NCBI RefSeq assembly: GCF_938041965.1
Contig: NZ_CALISE010000019.1
Span: forward strand, 1 to 64,000
DNA from: an uncultured Mogibacterium sp.
GTDB taxonomy: Bacteria > Bacillota > Clostridia > Peptostreptococcales > Anaerovoracaceae
Length of the DNA stretch: 64,000 nt
Direction: 5' to 3'
The translations under genes were made by a program, and so were the position numbers. The stretch's first letter is position 1; each line of letters begins with the position of its first letter. Of the stretch, positions 51,107-60,430 are shown piece after piece. Under the pieces are notes generated by a model. It did not search any database. It was not told the DNA's origin and saw only the letters and a program-made list of their open reading frames with translations.

Positions 51107-51258
51107 GCGAGAATAGGCTTAATTCGGAAAACAATATTCGGGCCGCAGAAAGCGGCCTGATGTTATCTCAGGCTGTGAGAACATTAATAGGCTAGAAAAG
51201 GCCTGCCAGGGCACGATACGTATACAATAATCTTTTTTAACATATAGGGGGTAATATC

Positions 51259-52434
51259 ATGGGTATGAAAGAAGTTGCAGAAAAATATTCCGACTATCAA
51301 GTCGAGATGAGACGTTGGTTCCATAACAACGCCGAAGTGAGTGAAAAGGAATATGAGACAGCAAAAAAAATCAGAGAAGAACTCGATAAGATGGGTGTTG
51401 AATGGGAACACTGCGGTCTTGAGACTTCAACTTTAGCAACAATTAAAGGTGCGAAGCCTGGTAAGACTGTGCTGCTCAGAGGAGATATTGACGCCCTATC
51501 AGTAACCGAGGAGACAGGACTTCCTTTTGCATCTAAGACAAAGGGAGTTATGCACGCATGTGGCCATGACTGTCACATCTCGATGCTTCTTACAGCAGCA
51601 CACATTTTAAACGATATGAAGGATGAGCTCTGCGGAACAGTTAAGCTCGCATGGCAGTCTTCTGAGGAAGTTGCAACTGGTGCTAAAGCCATGGTTGAAG
51701 ATGGTGCACTAGATGGTGTAGATGCATGCTTTGCTATGCATGTCTGGGGTAACGTTCCAGCTGGTCACATCAGCTGCGATGCAGGTCCAAGAATGGGTGC
51801 TGCTAGAATGTTTGAAATTGATGTCCAGGGTAACTCTGGTCACGGCGCTCAGCCGGATCTAGCTGTAGATGCTATCGTCGCTGGCTCTGCAATTGTCGGA
51901 AGTCTTCAGACTATCGTTTCAAGAAAACTCGCTCCTGCTGAACCAGCAGTAGTTACAGTTGGAACATTTAATGCCGGTGAGAGATGGAATGTAATCGCAG
52001 GTTCAGCTAAGCTTACAGGTACTACTAGATGCTTCAGCTATGATGTATTTAATAAGTTCCCTGATTACGTAGAGCAGGTCGCAACAGATACAGCTAAGGC
52101 TTACGGATGCACGGCTGAGGTTAGAGATACACTTCTTGTACCACCAACTGTCAACGATGAGGGTATGTCAGCACTTGCTAGGGCTGTGGCACAAGATGTA
52201 ATTGGTGAGGAAGCGCCTATACACGTTCCACCAACAGCTGGTGGTGAGGACTTCGCTTATTTCATGGAAAAAGTTCCAGGATGTGTACTACTGCTCGGCG
52301 TTGCAGATGAGGCTTCTGGTGCTTGCTACGTTCAGCATCACAGCAAGTTCACTGTATATGAGCCTGAGCTTATAAGGGGTGCTCAGATTTACGCTAAGGT
52401 AGCTATGGACTTTAACGCAGGTAGAGAAGTTTAG
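51259..52434 (+). CDS. M20-family amidohydrolase, second copy
   Basis: The product is 391 residues. Motifs are LRGDIDALSVTEET, HACGHDCHISM, WQSSEEVATGAKAM, GNSGHGAQPDLAVDA and PPTAGGEDFAYFM. It is clearly related to the enzyme at 48533 but far from identical, so the two probably have different substrates. AGGGGGT lies before the ATG. A strong terminator follows at 52588. Confidence 0.92.
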   Translation: MGMKEVAEKYSDYQVEMRRWFHNNAEVSEKEYETAKKIREELDKMGVEWEHCGLETSTLATIKGAKPGKTVLLRGDIDALSVTEETGLPFASKTKGVMHACGHDCHISMLLTAAHILNDMKDELCGTVKLAWQSSEEVATGAKAMVEDGALDGVDACFAMHVWGNVPAGHISCDAGPRMGAARMFEIDVQGNSGHGAQPDLAVDAIVAGSAIVGSLQTIVSRKLAPAEPAVVTVGTFNAGERWNVIAGSAKLTGTTRCFSYDVFNKFPDYVEQVATDTAKAYGCTAEVRDTLLVPPTVNDEGMSALARAVAQDVIGEEAPIHVPPTAGGEDFAYFMEKVPGCVLLLGVADEASGACYVQHHSKFTVYEPELIRGAQIYAKVAMDFNAGREV

Positions 52435-52587
52435 AAATCAATAGTTTGATAGTTTGATTCAATCAAGTACGAATTATAATGATGTTAGAGCCACATAGAC
52501 AAAGTGATTATGAGGTGCTAATACAGGGTTAGATACAAACGCATAGAATAATTAATACCTAAATGGTTAGATAAGGACCACCAAGCA

Positions 52588-52621
52588 AAAAGCACTGCAG
52601 CCCATGGGCTACAGTGCTTTT
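52588..52621. terminator. Bidirectional terminator between the M20 gene and the tRNA gene
   Basis: AAAAGCACTG..AGCCC and GGGCT..CAGTGCTTTT form a nearly perfect stem of 15 or more pairs around AT, with A-run and T-run flanks. Confidence 0.9.
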
Positions 52622-52635
52622 TCAATTGCATAAAG

Positions 52636-52711
52636 TGGTGCGCCCGAGCGGATTCGAACCGCTGACCATTTCATTCGGAGTGAACTACTCTATCCCCTGA
52701 GCTACGGGCGC
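52636..52711 (-). tRNA. tRNA-Arg (anticodon CCG)
   Basis: The minus strand reads GCGCCCG for the acceptor stem, a D arm GCTC..GAGT, anticodon loop CTCCGAA with CCG at 52678-52676, T arm AGCGG TTCGAAT CCGCT, then CGGGCGC, A and an encoded CCA. It is 76 bases and decodes CGG. The D stem ends in a G-U pair. The anticodon stem has a G-A mismatch at its outer pair, so it is slightly unusual. Confidence 0.92.
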
Positions 52712-52825
52712 GCATAATCCGCAGTCCTGCGTATTATATCGTATGAATCGATATGCCTCAAATGTCCGAAGCCTTAAGCCTAAGCATTTAAGCTGATTCA
52801 GAACACTAGAGCAAATCAATCATAT

Positions 52826-53410
52826 CTAGCTTATACCGTTCTGTGCATCGAGCTCCTCAGCTTCAGGCATCGACTGCATCGCTTCTAGGACAATCTCAAA
52901 CAATTCATTGAGCTCGACGCCCATCATATCGGCTCCGCGCTTTATTACATCTCTATCGCAGCCTGCTGCAAACTTCTTGTCCTTGAATTTCTTCTTAACC
53001 GACTTAACATCCATATCCTTGCAGCTGCGAGACGGTCTGAGTAAAGTCGCTGCGCCGATGAGACCTGTGAGCTCATCTGAAGCAAATAGAAATTTCTCCA
53101 TCTCGTGTGTCGGCTCGACATCTACGCAGATGCCGTAGCCGTGGCTACATACTGCATGAACGAGTTCCTCCGGTGTATTGATCTCAGCGAGCAGTTCTGG
53201 TGCTTTCTTGCAGTGCTCTTCTGGCCATTTCTCAAAATCCACATCGTGAAGCAGTCCAGCTAGACCCCAGAAATCCGGATCATAGCCATGCTTTTCGGCG
53301 TAATAGCGCATCACTCCCTCTACTGTAACAGCATGGTGGAGATGAAACGGCTCTTCGTTATATTTTTTTACCAGCTCCCAAGCGGAGTCTCTATTGAAAT
53401 TATCTGACAT
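52826..53410 (-). CDS. HD-domain phosphohydrolase family protein, second copy
   Basis: The product is 194 residues. H-sites are HHAVTVEGVM, GLLHDVDFEKW, AVCSHGYGICVD and SDELTGLI, with the C-terminal KSVKKKFKDKKFAAGCDR block also present in the paralog at 19456. GGAGGG before the ATG at 53410 sets the start; longer in-frame starts would include that site. It is monocistronic, downstream of nothing on its strand. Substrate unknown. Confidence 0.88.
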   Translation of the reverse strand: MSDNFNRDSAWELVKKYNEEPFHLHHAVTVEGVMRYYAEKHGYDPDFWGLAGLLHDVDFEKWPEEHCKKAPELLAEINTPEELVHAVCSHGYGICVDVEPTHEMEKFLFASDELTGLIGAATLLRPSRSCKDMDVKSVKKKFKDKKFAAGCDRDVIKRGADMMGVELNELFEIVLEAMQSMPEAEELDAQNGIS

Positions 53411-53681
53411 AATATCCCTCCAATCCAAAATCCCTAAAAAATAAAATATACTTACCAAGGTGTTATAAAGCCATACATAATCACCTGCATTATACGGCTT
53501 TTACGTTAGCAAATATGTAGAATATTATAGCAGAAAATGATATAATATGCGACATTGTAGTGTGTAAAAACGCACACATTAATTCTACAGAACCGCTGAA
53601 ATTTAAGCGTGTTAGACGGTATGTGCAAGTTGCTGAGCAATGAGCATGCCTAACTATATGTTACGAAAATAGGGGACTAAG

Positions 53682-54272
53682 ATGGGAAACACGTTATACA
53701 TGATAAGACATGGCGATACAGAGGGGACGCTTAAGGATCTGTTTTACGGAAGCACTGATTTACCTCTTGCCGAGCAAGGTGTAAAGCAGATTAAGATGCT
53801 CTGTGATAAGGGGGCATATCCTGAAGCGGATGGTGCTAAGCTCTATACATCCGGAATGCTTAGAACTGAGCAAACCTTTCTGCATATATACGGGGACAGA
53901 GAACACAAAATCATTCCCAATCTTAGAGAGGTTGGAGTTGGCATATTTGAGATGAAGACAATGGATGAGGTTCTCCAGCATGATGAGGCTAGAGCTTGGC
54001 TTGAGGGCAAGAAGGAATACATGGATTTTCCTGAAGGTGAAACTAATGATGGATTTATTGAGCGTGTATCCCGTGGTCTTGACGTGTTAAAAAGTGATTT
54101 AAAGTACTCGGATGTTATAGGAGTGTTCCATGGAGCCGTTATTTTTACATGCATGGAGATGATGTTCCCATCTGTGAAAGAGAAAGCGTGGCACTGGACA
54201 CCTAATCCCGCAAGTGGGTATGCGGTAACTTTTGAAGATGGAAAGCCAGTTAGATATAGAGAAATAGGATAG
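53682..54272 (+). CDS. Histidine-phosphatase (phosphoglycerate-mutase-like) protein
   Basis: The product is 196 residues. YMIRHGDTEG is the RHG motif with the phospho-accepting His. LYTSGMLRTEQTF and the later VFHGAVIFTCM give the second Arg and His. Related enzymes include cobalamin ribazole phosphatase and broad phosphatases; no cobalamin gene is near, so the substrate is open. AGGGGACTAAG precedes the ATG. Confidence 0.88.
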   Translation: MGNTLYMIRHGDTEGTLKDLFYGSTDLPLAEQGVKQIKMLCDKGAYPEADGAKLYTSGMLRTEQTFLHIYGDREHKIIPNLREVGVGIFEMKTMDEVLQHDEARAWLEGKKEYMDFPEGETNDGFIERVSRGLDVLKSDLKYSDVIGVFHGAVIFTCMEMMFPSVKEKAWHWTPNPASGYAVTFEDGKPVRYREIG

Positions 54273-54281
54273 AAAGATGGT

Positions 54282-54308
54282 TCTCTCGCTCTGCGAGAGA
54301 GCTTTTTT
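54282..54308 (+). terminator. Terminator of the histidine-phosphatase gene
   Basis: TCTCTCGC (54282-54289) and GCGAGAGA (54293-54300) pair around three bases, followed by GCTTTTTT. Confidence 0.88.
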
Positions 54309-54389
54309 CGTTGTTTCATCACTTATCTGCAGTTTAATGTAGTATAATTAATCGGATACACACAGATATAGGAGAGTGAATCAAGTTAA

Positions 54390-55655
54390 ATGACACCATA
54401 CATTATAAGTATTGTGATTTTGCTCGTGTTATCGGGCGTTTTTTCTGCCACTGAGACGGCGTTCACTTCGGTGAGTAAGATAAAGATGAAGAATCTGGCG
54501 AGCGATGACAACGAGAGTGCTAAGCTTGTGCTAGAGATAACGGAGAACTTCGATAAGTTTCTCACAACGATTTTAATAGGCAATAATATTGCCAATATCG
54601 CGACGACTTCAATAGCCACGGTTATGTTCATCAAGCTATATGGTCACTACGGAGCGACTATTTCGACCGTTGTTGTGACGGTTTTGGTCTTGGTGTTCGG
54701 GGAGATATCACCTAAGAATATCGCCAAGGACAAGGCGGAAGGGTTATCTCTATTCATGGCACCGGCCGTAAAGGTCATGATGTTCCTATTTACACCGCTC
54801 AACTGGGTGTTTGGCGTCTGGAAGAAGCTAGTCGATAAAGTTTTCAAGATTTCGTCTGAGCAGGTTTACACAGAGGATGAACTCAAGACAATCGTCGAGG
54901 AAGCCAAGACTGGCGGGAGCATCGAAGAATCACAGAGCGAGCTCATTACTAATGCAATCGAGTTCGCTGACTTAGAAGCGATAGACATAATCACACCTCG
55001 AATAGACATAATCGCTATCGAGCTCGGTTCACCTATCGATGAGATAGCTAAGCTTTTCAAAGATACAGGCCTTTCGAGACTCCCGGTTTTCGAAGATGAT
55101 CTCGACAATATCATCGGAATTCTCAATCAGAAGGACTTCCATAACTATGTGGTGGGCGAGGGCAAGAGTGTAAACCTCTATGTAAAGCCGGTTGCATACG
55201 TAGCTGAATCGATTAAAGCATCGGTGCTTCTCAAGAAGATGCAGGCAAAGGCAACTCACATGGCGATCATCGTCGATGAATACGGTGGCACCACTGGCCT
55301 CGTAACGATGGAGGACATCATCGAAGAGCTAGTCGGAAAGATATATGACGAGCATGATACTGTCGAGATGAGAGAGGTGACAGATTTAATAGATGGTTCA
55401 TATTCTGTAGCTGGAGGAACTAATGTTGAAAAATTCTTTGAGCTTCAGGGTGAAGATATAGACATAGATGCGACGACGGTAAATGGTTGGGCGATGATTG
55501 AGCTCGACCGCATACCAAAGGTTGGAGACACATTCGAGTATGAATCAAAACACAAGCTTTTCAAGGTCAGAGTCACAAGAGCGGATGCCAAGAGAGCACT
55601 TAGACTTCATATTCGCGTCGAAGACAAGCCTCACGAAGACGAGGATGACAACTAG
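54390..55655 (+). CDS. CNNM/CorC-type membrane protein with CBS domains (HlyC/CorC family)
   Basis: The product is 421 residues. The DUF21 membrane domain (about 1-190, four helices) starts with VLSGVFSATETAFTSVSKIK and includes LIGNNIANIATTSIA. Two CBS repeats follow at about 205-325 (ITPRIDIIAIELGSPIDE, VDEYGGTTGLVTMEDIIEEL). A C-terminal CorC_HlyC domain (TVNGWAMIELDRIPKVGD) closes it. Relatives move magnesium or are linked to magnesium resistance. The ribosome binding site GGAGAG is rather far from the ATG. Confidence 0.92.
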   Translation: MTPYIISIVILLVLSGVFSATETAFTSVSKIKMKNLASDDNESAKLVLEITENFDKFLTTILIGNNIANIATTSIATVMFIKLYGHYGATISTVVVTVLVLVFGEISPKNIAKDKAEGLSLFMAPAVKVMMFLFTPLNWVFGVWKKLVDKVFKISSEQVYTEDELKTIVEEAKTGGSIEESQSELITNAIEFADLEAIDIITPRIDIIAIELGSPIDEIAKLFKDTGLSRLPVFEDDLDNIIGILNQKDFHNYVVGEGKSVNLYVKPVAYVAESIKASVLLKKMQAKATHMAIIVDEYGGTTGLVTMEDIIEELVGKIYDEHDTVEMREVTDLIDGSYSVAGGTNVEKFFELQGEDIDIDATTVNGWAMIELDRIPKVGDTFEYESKHKLFKVRVTRADAKRALRLHIRVEDKPHEDEDDN

Positions 55656-55725
55656 GATACTTAGCTAAGACATTAGTATTAAAAGCATATATAAAGTATT
55701 ATCGAGAAGGAAGGGAGCCACGTAA

Positions 55726-58539
55726 ATGGGTTTAGTAGAAAAGATATTTGGAGATCTCAACAAGAGAGAGGTTAAGAAGATAGAGAAAATCGTAGATGTG
55801 ATTGAGTCTTACGATGAACAGATGCAAAAGCTTACTGATGAGGAGCTTTGTGCTAAGACAGAGGAGTTCAAGAGGCGTCTAGGAACTATCAGAGAAGATG
55901 GCGATGAAGGTCCGTTTGAGACTGTAGATGACATTTTGCCAGAGGCATTTGCCGTGTGCCGTGAAGGTGCGGTTAGAAGTCTCGGCATGAAGCACTTCCG
56001 TGTGCAGCTGATAGGTGGTGTGGTGCTTCATCAAGGAAGAATCGCTGAGATGAAGACTGGTGAAGGTAAGACTCTCGTGGCTACGCTCGCTGCATATCTG
56101 AATGCACTAACTGGCAAGGGGGTTCATGTAGTCACCGTAAATGATTACCTCGCAAAGCGAGATGCTGACTGGATGGGAAAGCTATATACATTCCTTGGAC
56201 TTACAGTTGGCTGTGTTATCAATTCGCTTGAGGGAGATGACCGCAAGGCTGCATATATGGCAGATATCACATACGGCACGAACAACGAGTTTGGTTTTGA
56301 CTACCTGCGCGATAACATGGTTACTTATCAGGAAGAACTAACTCAGCGTGAGCTTAATTTTGCCATCGTCGATGAGGTAGACTCAATCCTCGTCGATGAA
56401 GCTCGTACTCCGCTCATCATCTCCGGTAAAGGTGTTGATTCAAGCGATATGTATCGCACTGCAAATGTATTCGTAAAGACTCTCATCCGTGACACTACGA
56501 GCGATGAGGAAGAGGGTGAGAACGGAGTACATGGAGATTACACGGTGGATGAGAAGGACAAGCAGGTTGCCCTCAATGAGAGCGGTATAAAGGCTGCCGA
56601 GGAGTATTTCGGCATCGAGAACTTCTCAGATCCAGATAATATGGAGCTTAACCACTATGTAAATCAGGCTCTACACGCTAATTATCTCATGAAGCGCGAC
56701 GTGGACTATATCGTCAAGGACGGTGAGATTCTCATCGTCGATGAGTTCACTGGACGTCTGATGTACGGTAGAAGATTTTCAAACGGATTACACCAAGCCA
56801 TCGAGGCTAAGGAAGGTGTATCAGTAAGGTCAGAGTCCAAGACTCTCGCGACAATTACGCTCCAAAACTACTTCCGTATGTACAAGAAACTATCTGGTAT
56901 GACGGGTACTGCCAAGACAGAGGAAGATGAATTTAGAGATATCTATAACATGGACGTAGTTGTCATCCCGACTAACAAGCCTATTGCGAGAACAGATCTA
57001 GATGACTCTGTGTATGCTCGTCAGACTGGTAAATACAAAGCTATTGTAGATAGAGTTGCGGAAGCTCATGAGACAGGACAGCCTGTTCTCGTAGGTACTA
57101 TTTCTATTGAGATATCAGAGCTAATCAGTGAGATGCTCAAGAAGAAAGGTATAAAGCACAGCGTACTCAATGCTAAGCACCATGAAAAGGAAGCTGAAAT
57201 CGTAGCTGAAGCAGGCCGTAAGGGCGCCGTTACAATCGCTACTAACATGGCTGGTCGTGGTACCGATATCATACTTGGCGGAAATCCAGACTTTGAAGCT
57301 AGGCGCGAGATGAAGAAGCTAGAGTATACCCCTGAGCAGATTGCATTCGCAACAGGTTTTGAAAAGTCTGATGACGAAGAACTAAACGCCGCTAGAGAGA
57401 AGTATCAGGAACTCTTAAAGCAGTTTGCTGCTGAGAGAAAGGATGAGCAAGAAGAAGTAAGAGCGCTCGGTGGACTCTGCATCATCGGTACGGAGAGACA
57501 TGAATCAAGACGTATTGATAATCAGCTACGTGGACGTTCTGGACGTCAGGGAGACCCTGGTGTTACACAGTTCTTCATTTCACTTGAGGATGACCTGATG
57601 AGGCTCTTCGGCGGAGAGAAGATGCAGAGAATTGTCGAGACTGTTGGTCTTAGCGACGAAGATGCACTTGAAGCAAAGGTGCTTTCGAGAAGAATTGAAA
57701 CTGCTCAGAAGAAGATCGAGGGAAAGAACTTCGGTATTCGTAAGTATGTCCTTCAGTACGATGACGTTATGAACAGACAGAGATCGCAGATATATGAGCA
57801 GCGTAAAATGGTACTCGACGGCGAGAATCTGCGCGACTATATAATGGGAATGGTGGAAGAGCTAGTAAATGGCATAGTTGCACCGATTACCATGGAGACT
57901 CGTTTCTCAGAAGACTGGGATATGGACGAGATCTTCTATGGCTGTGAGCAGATTACCCCGGCCTTTAAGGGCAGACTCAGCTATACAGATGAGGAGCTGA
58001 GAGATCTCGATGAGGATAAGCTTCGCGAGGATATCATGAATGTCTTTGAGGAGATATACCGTGAGAAGGAAGAGGAAGTTGGCATCGAACATATGCGTGA
58101 AGTTGAGCGTATGATTATGCTCAGAGTTGTTGATAACCGCTGGATGGACCACATCGATGCGATGGAACAGCTCAAGAACGGAATTGGACTTCGTGGATAC
58201 GGCCAGCAGGATCCTGCTGTTGCTTATGCAAAAGAAGGCTTCGGTATGTTCGAGGAGATGATTGCGGATATCCGTGAGGAGACTGTAAAATACTGCTTCA
58301 ATGTAACCGTCGAGACCCGAACTGAACGCCGTACAGTTTCAAGGGATGAGGTTGAACGCAAGGAAGAGTATTATGATGAGGATATCGCAGCTGCTCATGG
58401 GGATGAACAGCAGTACCGCGATAACGGAGAGCATGTTCAGGAACCGGTTCACCGCGACAGCCCTAAGATAGGTAGAAATGATCCATGCCCTTGTGGATCT
58501 GGCAAGAAGTACAAGAATTGTTGCGGAAAGTTTCAATAA
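55726..58539 (+). CDS. secA: Protein translocase ATPase SecA
   Basis: The product is 937 residues. Motor motifs are MKTGEGKTLVATLAAYLNAL (Walker A), VDEVDSILVDEARTPLI (Walker B and following) and MAGRGTDIILGGNP in the second motor domain, with LRGRSGRQGDPG. The extreme C-terminus has CPCGSGKKYKNCCGKF, the zinc-binding SEC-C tail that contacts SecB-like partners or ribosomes. It drives preproteins through SecYEG. GGAAGGGAGCC precedes the ATG. Confidence 0.98.
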   Translation: MGLVEKIFGDLNKREVKKIEKIVDVIESYDEQMQKLTDEELCAKTEEFKRRLGTIREDGDEGPFETVDDILPEAFAVCREGAVRSLGMKHFRVQLIGGVVLHQGRIAEMKTGEGKTLVATLAAYLNALTGKGVHVVTVNDYLAKRDADWMGKLYTFLGLTVGCVINSLEGDDRKAAYMADITYGTNNEFGFDYLRDNMVTYQEELTQRELNFAIVDEVDSILVDEARTPLIISGKGVDSSDMYRTANVFVKTLIRDTTSDEEEGENGVHGDYTVDEKDKQVALNESGIKAAEEYFGIENFSDPDNMELNHYVNQALHANYLMKRDVDYIVKDGEILIVDEFTGRLMYGRRFSNGLHQAIEAKEGVSVRSESKTLATITLQNYFRMYKKLSGMTGTAKTEEDEFRDIYNMDVVVIPTNKPIARTDLDDSVYARQTGKYKAIVDRVAEAHETGQPVLVGTISIEISELISEMLKKKGIKHSVLNAKHHEKEAEIVAEAGRKGAVTIATNMAGRGTDIILGGNPDFEARREMKKLEYTPEQIAFATGFEKSDDEELNAAREKYQELLKQFAAERKDEQEEVRALGGLCIIGTERHESRRIDNQLRGRSGRQGDPGVTQFFISLEDDLMRLFGGEKMQRIVETVGLSDEDALEAKVLSRRIETAQKKIEGKNFGIRKYVLQYDDVMNRQRSQIYEQRKMVLDGENLRDYIMGMVEELVNGIVAPITMETRFSEDWDMDEIFYGCEQITPAFKGRLSYTDEELRDLDEDKLREDIMNVFEEIYREKEEEVGIEHMREVERMIMLRVVDNRWMDHIDAMEQLKNGIGLRGYGQQDPAVAYAKEGFGMFEEMIADIREETVKYCFNVTVETRTERRTVSRDEVERKEEYYDEDIAAAHGDEQQYRDNGEHVQEPVHRDSPKIGRNDPCPCGSGKKYKNCCGKFQ

Positions 58540-58671
58540 GGAACACCGATATAATTAGCAAGGTATGATGTGAGTTCTGCAGTGAGAGCAGGGCTATAGA
58601 GTTTAGCTCAATTGATGCGCGATGCTGCTTACTGCGGCTACGCGCATCTGTCATAGATGAGAGGAATTACT

Positions 58672-59788
58672 ATGATTGAATTGGATGAGATAAGACAGGC
58701 TTTACCGAACGAACTAGCGAAGCTTAAGGAGATTGGAGACTATCTTTGACCCAGATAGTCTTAGGGATAATATAGCGAGCATGGAGCAGGAGATGCTTAA
58801 GCCTGGTTTCTGGGATGATCCTGATGATGCGCAGAAACTGATGAAGAGAAAAAAGCATCTCGAAAGTGAGCTCGAGCGTTATGAAGGTCTGCTCAAGGGA
58901 TTTAATGATATATCTGAGATGATTGAGCTCGCTGAGGAGTACGAGGATTACTCTGAAGCCAAGAATATAATCAAGGAATACAAGAGGCTGTGTGAGGAGA
59001 TGGAAGATCTTGAGCTCAGCAGACTTCTGACCGGTAAATACGATGATAAGGATGCGATTCTCAGCATTCATGCTGGCACCGGTGGAGTCGATGCTATGGA
59101 TTGGGCTGAGATGCTGATGAGGATGTATCTCAGGTATGCAGATCAGCACGGCTTCAAGACGGATGTCGTTGACATACAGAATGATACGCTAGCTGGTATT
59201 AAGAGCTGCACAATCGTCGTCAGCGGAATCAATGCATATGGATATTTACGCAGTGAGGCGGGTGTGCATAGACTTGTGCGCATATCACCGTTTAACTCTG
59301 CTGGCAAGAGGCAGACTTCGTTTGCTGCGGTTGAAGTCGTTCCGGACCTTGGTGATAGCGTTGAGGTTAATATCGACCCTAAGGATCTCAAGATTGATAA
59401 GTATAGGAGCTCAGGTGCCGGTGGTCAGCACGTCAATACTACGGATTCTGCCATTCGTATAACGCACCTCCCTACAAACATAGTTGTAACGTGCCAAAAT
59501 GAACGCTCTCAGCTATACAATAAAGAGATGGCGATGAAGATATTGGCTTCGAGGCTCCAGCAGCTAGCTGAAGCAGAGCACAAGGAAAACCTTAATGAAC
59601 TAAAGGGTGACATGAGTCAGGTGACTTGGGGTGCGCAGATTAGGTCATATGTGTTTCAACCTTATACGATGGTGAAGGACCATAGAACCAATGCAGAGGT
59701 TGGCAATATAAATGCTGTAATGGATGGTGAACTTGACGAATTTATCAAGGCCAAGCTAACGCAGGAAGCGAAGGAGAGAAACATATAA
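58672..59788 (+). CDS. prfB: Peptide chain release factor 2, programmed +1 frameshift
   Basis: The first frame runs from ATG 58672 (GAGAGGA upstream) for 25 codons to TGA 58747-58749. The heptamer CTTTGAC at the stop, with GGAGAC just before TAT, is the classic release-factor-2 slip site. Skipping one base joins ..GDYL to DPDSLRDN and continues to 59788. The GGQ loop is SSGAGGQHVNTTDSAIRI. The factor reads UGA and UAA, so shortage of the factor raises its own synthesis. The TAATG overlap couples it to the next gene. Confidence 0.96.
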
Positions 59789-60429
59789 TGAAGAAATACA
59801 TAGTGTTTGATTTCGATGGAACTCTCCTCGATACCGATCAACTTATCATCGATTCGTGGCAGGAGGTTTTTAAGAGATTTAGAGGTAAGGAAGCGGATGA
59901 AAACCTCATACTTTCAACCTTTGGCGAGACCGTAGCTAATACGACTAAAGAGCTTTTTGCAGACGAAGATGCAGATGAAGTTTTAGCGATATACCGAGGA
60001 TATCAGGCGGAGCACAGCAAGGGCGCCTATAAATTATACCCTGGCGTAGAGGAACTCCTCGGCGAGCTTAAAAGACGTGGCTACTCGTTATCGATAGTGA
60101 CCTCAAGGCTCGGGAACACAGCGATGCAGTATCTGGGAGAGATGGGGATAAAGGACAAGTTCGATGCCATCATCACAGCAGATGATGTAACTAGGCATAA
60201 ACCAGACCCTGAACCACTTTTAGAAGCACTGAGGAGGCTAGGAGCAAAGCGCGAGGAAGCTATAATGCTAGGTGATACGAGATTTGACATTGGCTGCTCT
60301 ATCAATGCCGGAGTAGACAGCATTCTGGTATGCTGGGGGCGTAGAGGTGGTAACGTTCCACTGGGCGGAATAGAGCCTATGTACAGAATAAGCAAACCTG
60401 TGGAGTTATTTGAAATAATCGAGGAATGA
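59788..60429 (+). CDS. HAD-family hydrolase (PpaX/Gph-like)
   Basis: The product is 213 residues. Motif I is VFDFDGTLLDTD, motif II IVTSRLG, motif III a Lys in HKPDPEPL, and motif IV MLGDTRFDIGCS. A helical cap sits between motifs I and II. Relatives are phosphoglycolate phosphatase and pyrophosphatase PpaX. Its start overlaps the prfB stop. Confidence 0.9.
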   Translation: MKKYIVFDFDGTLLDTDQLIIDSWQEVFKRFRGKEADENLILSTFGETVANTTKELFADEDADEVLAIYRGYQAEHSKGAYKLYPGVEELLGELKRRGYSLSIVTSRLGNTAMQYLGEMGIKDKFDAIITADDVTRHKPDPEPLLEALRRLGAKREEAIMLGDTRFDIGCSINAGVDSILVCWGRRGGNVPLGGIEPMYRISKPVELFEIIEE

Positions 60430-60430
60430 G

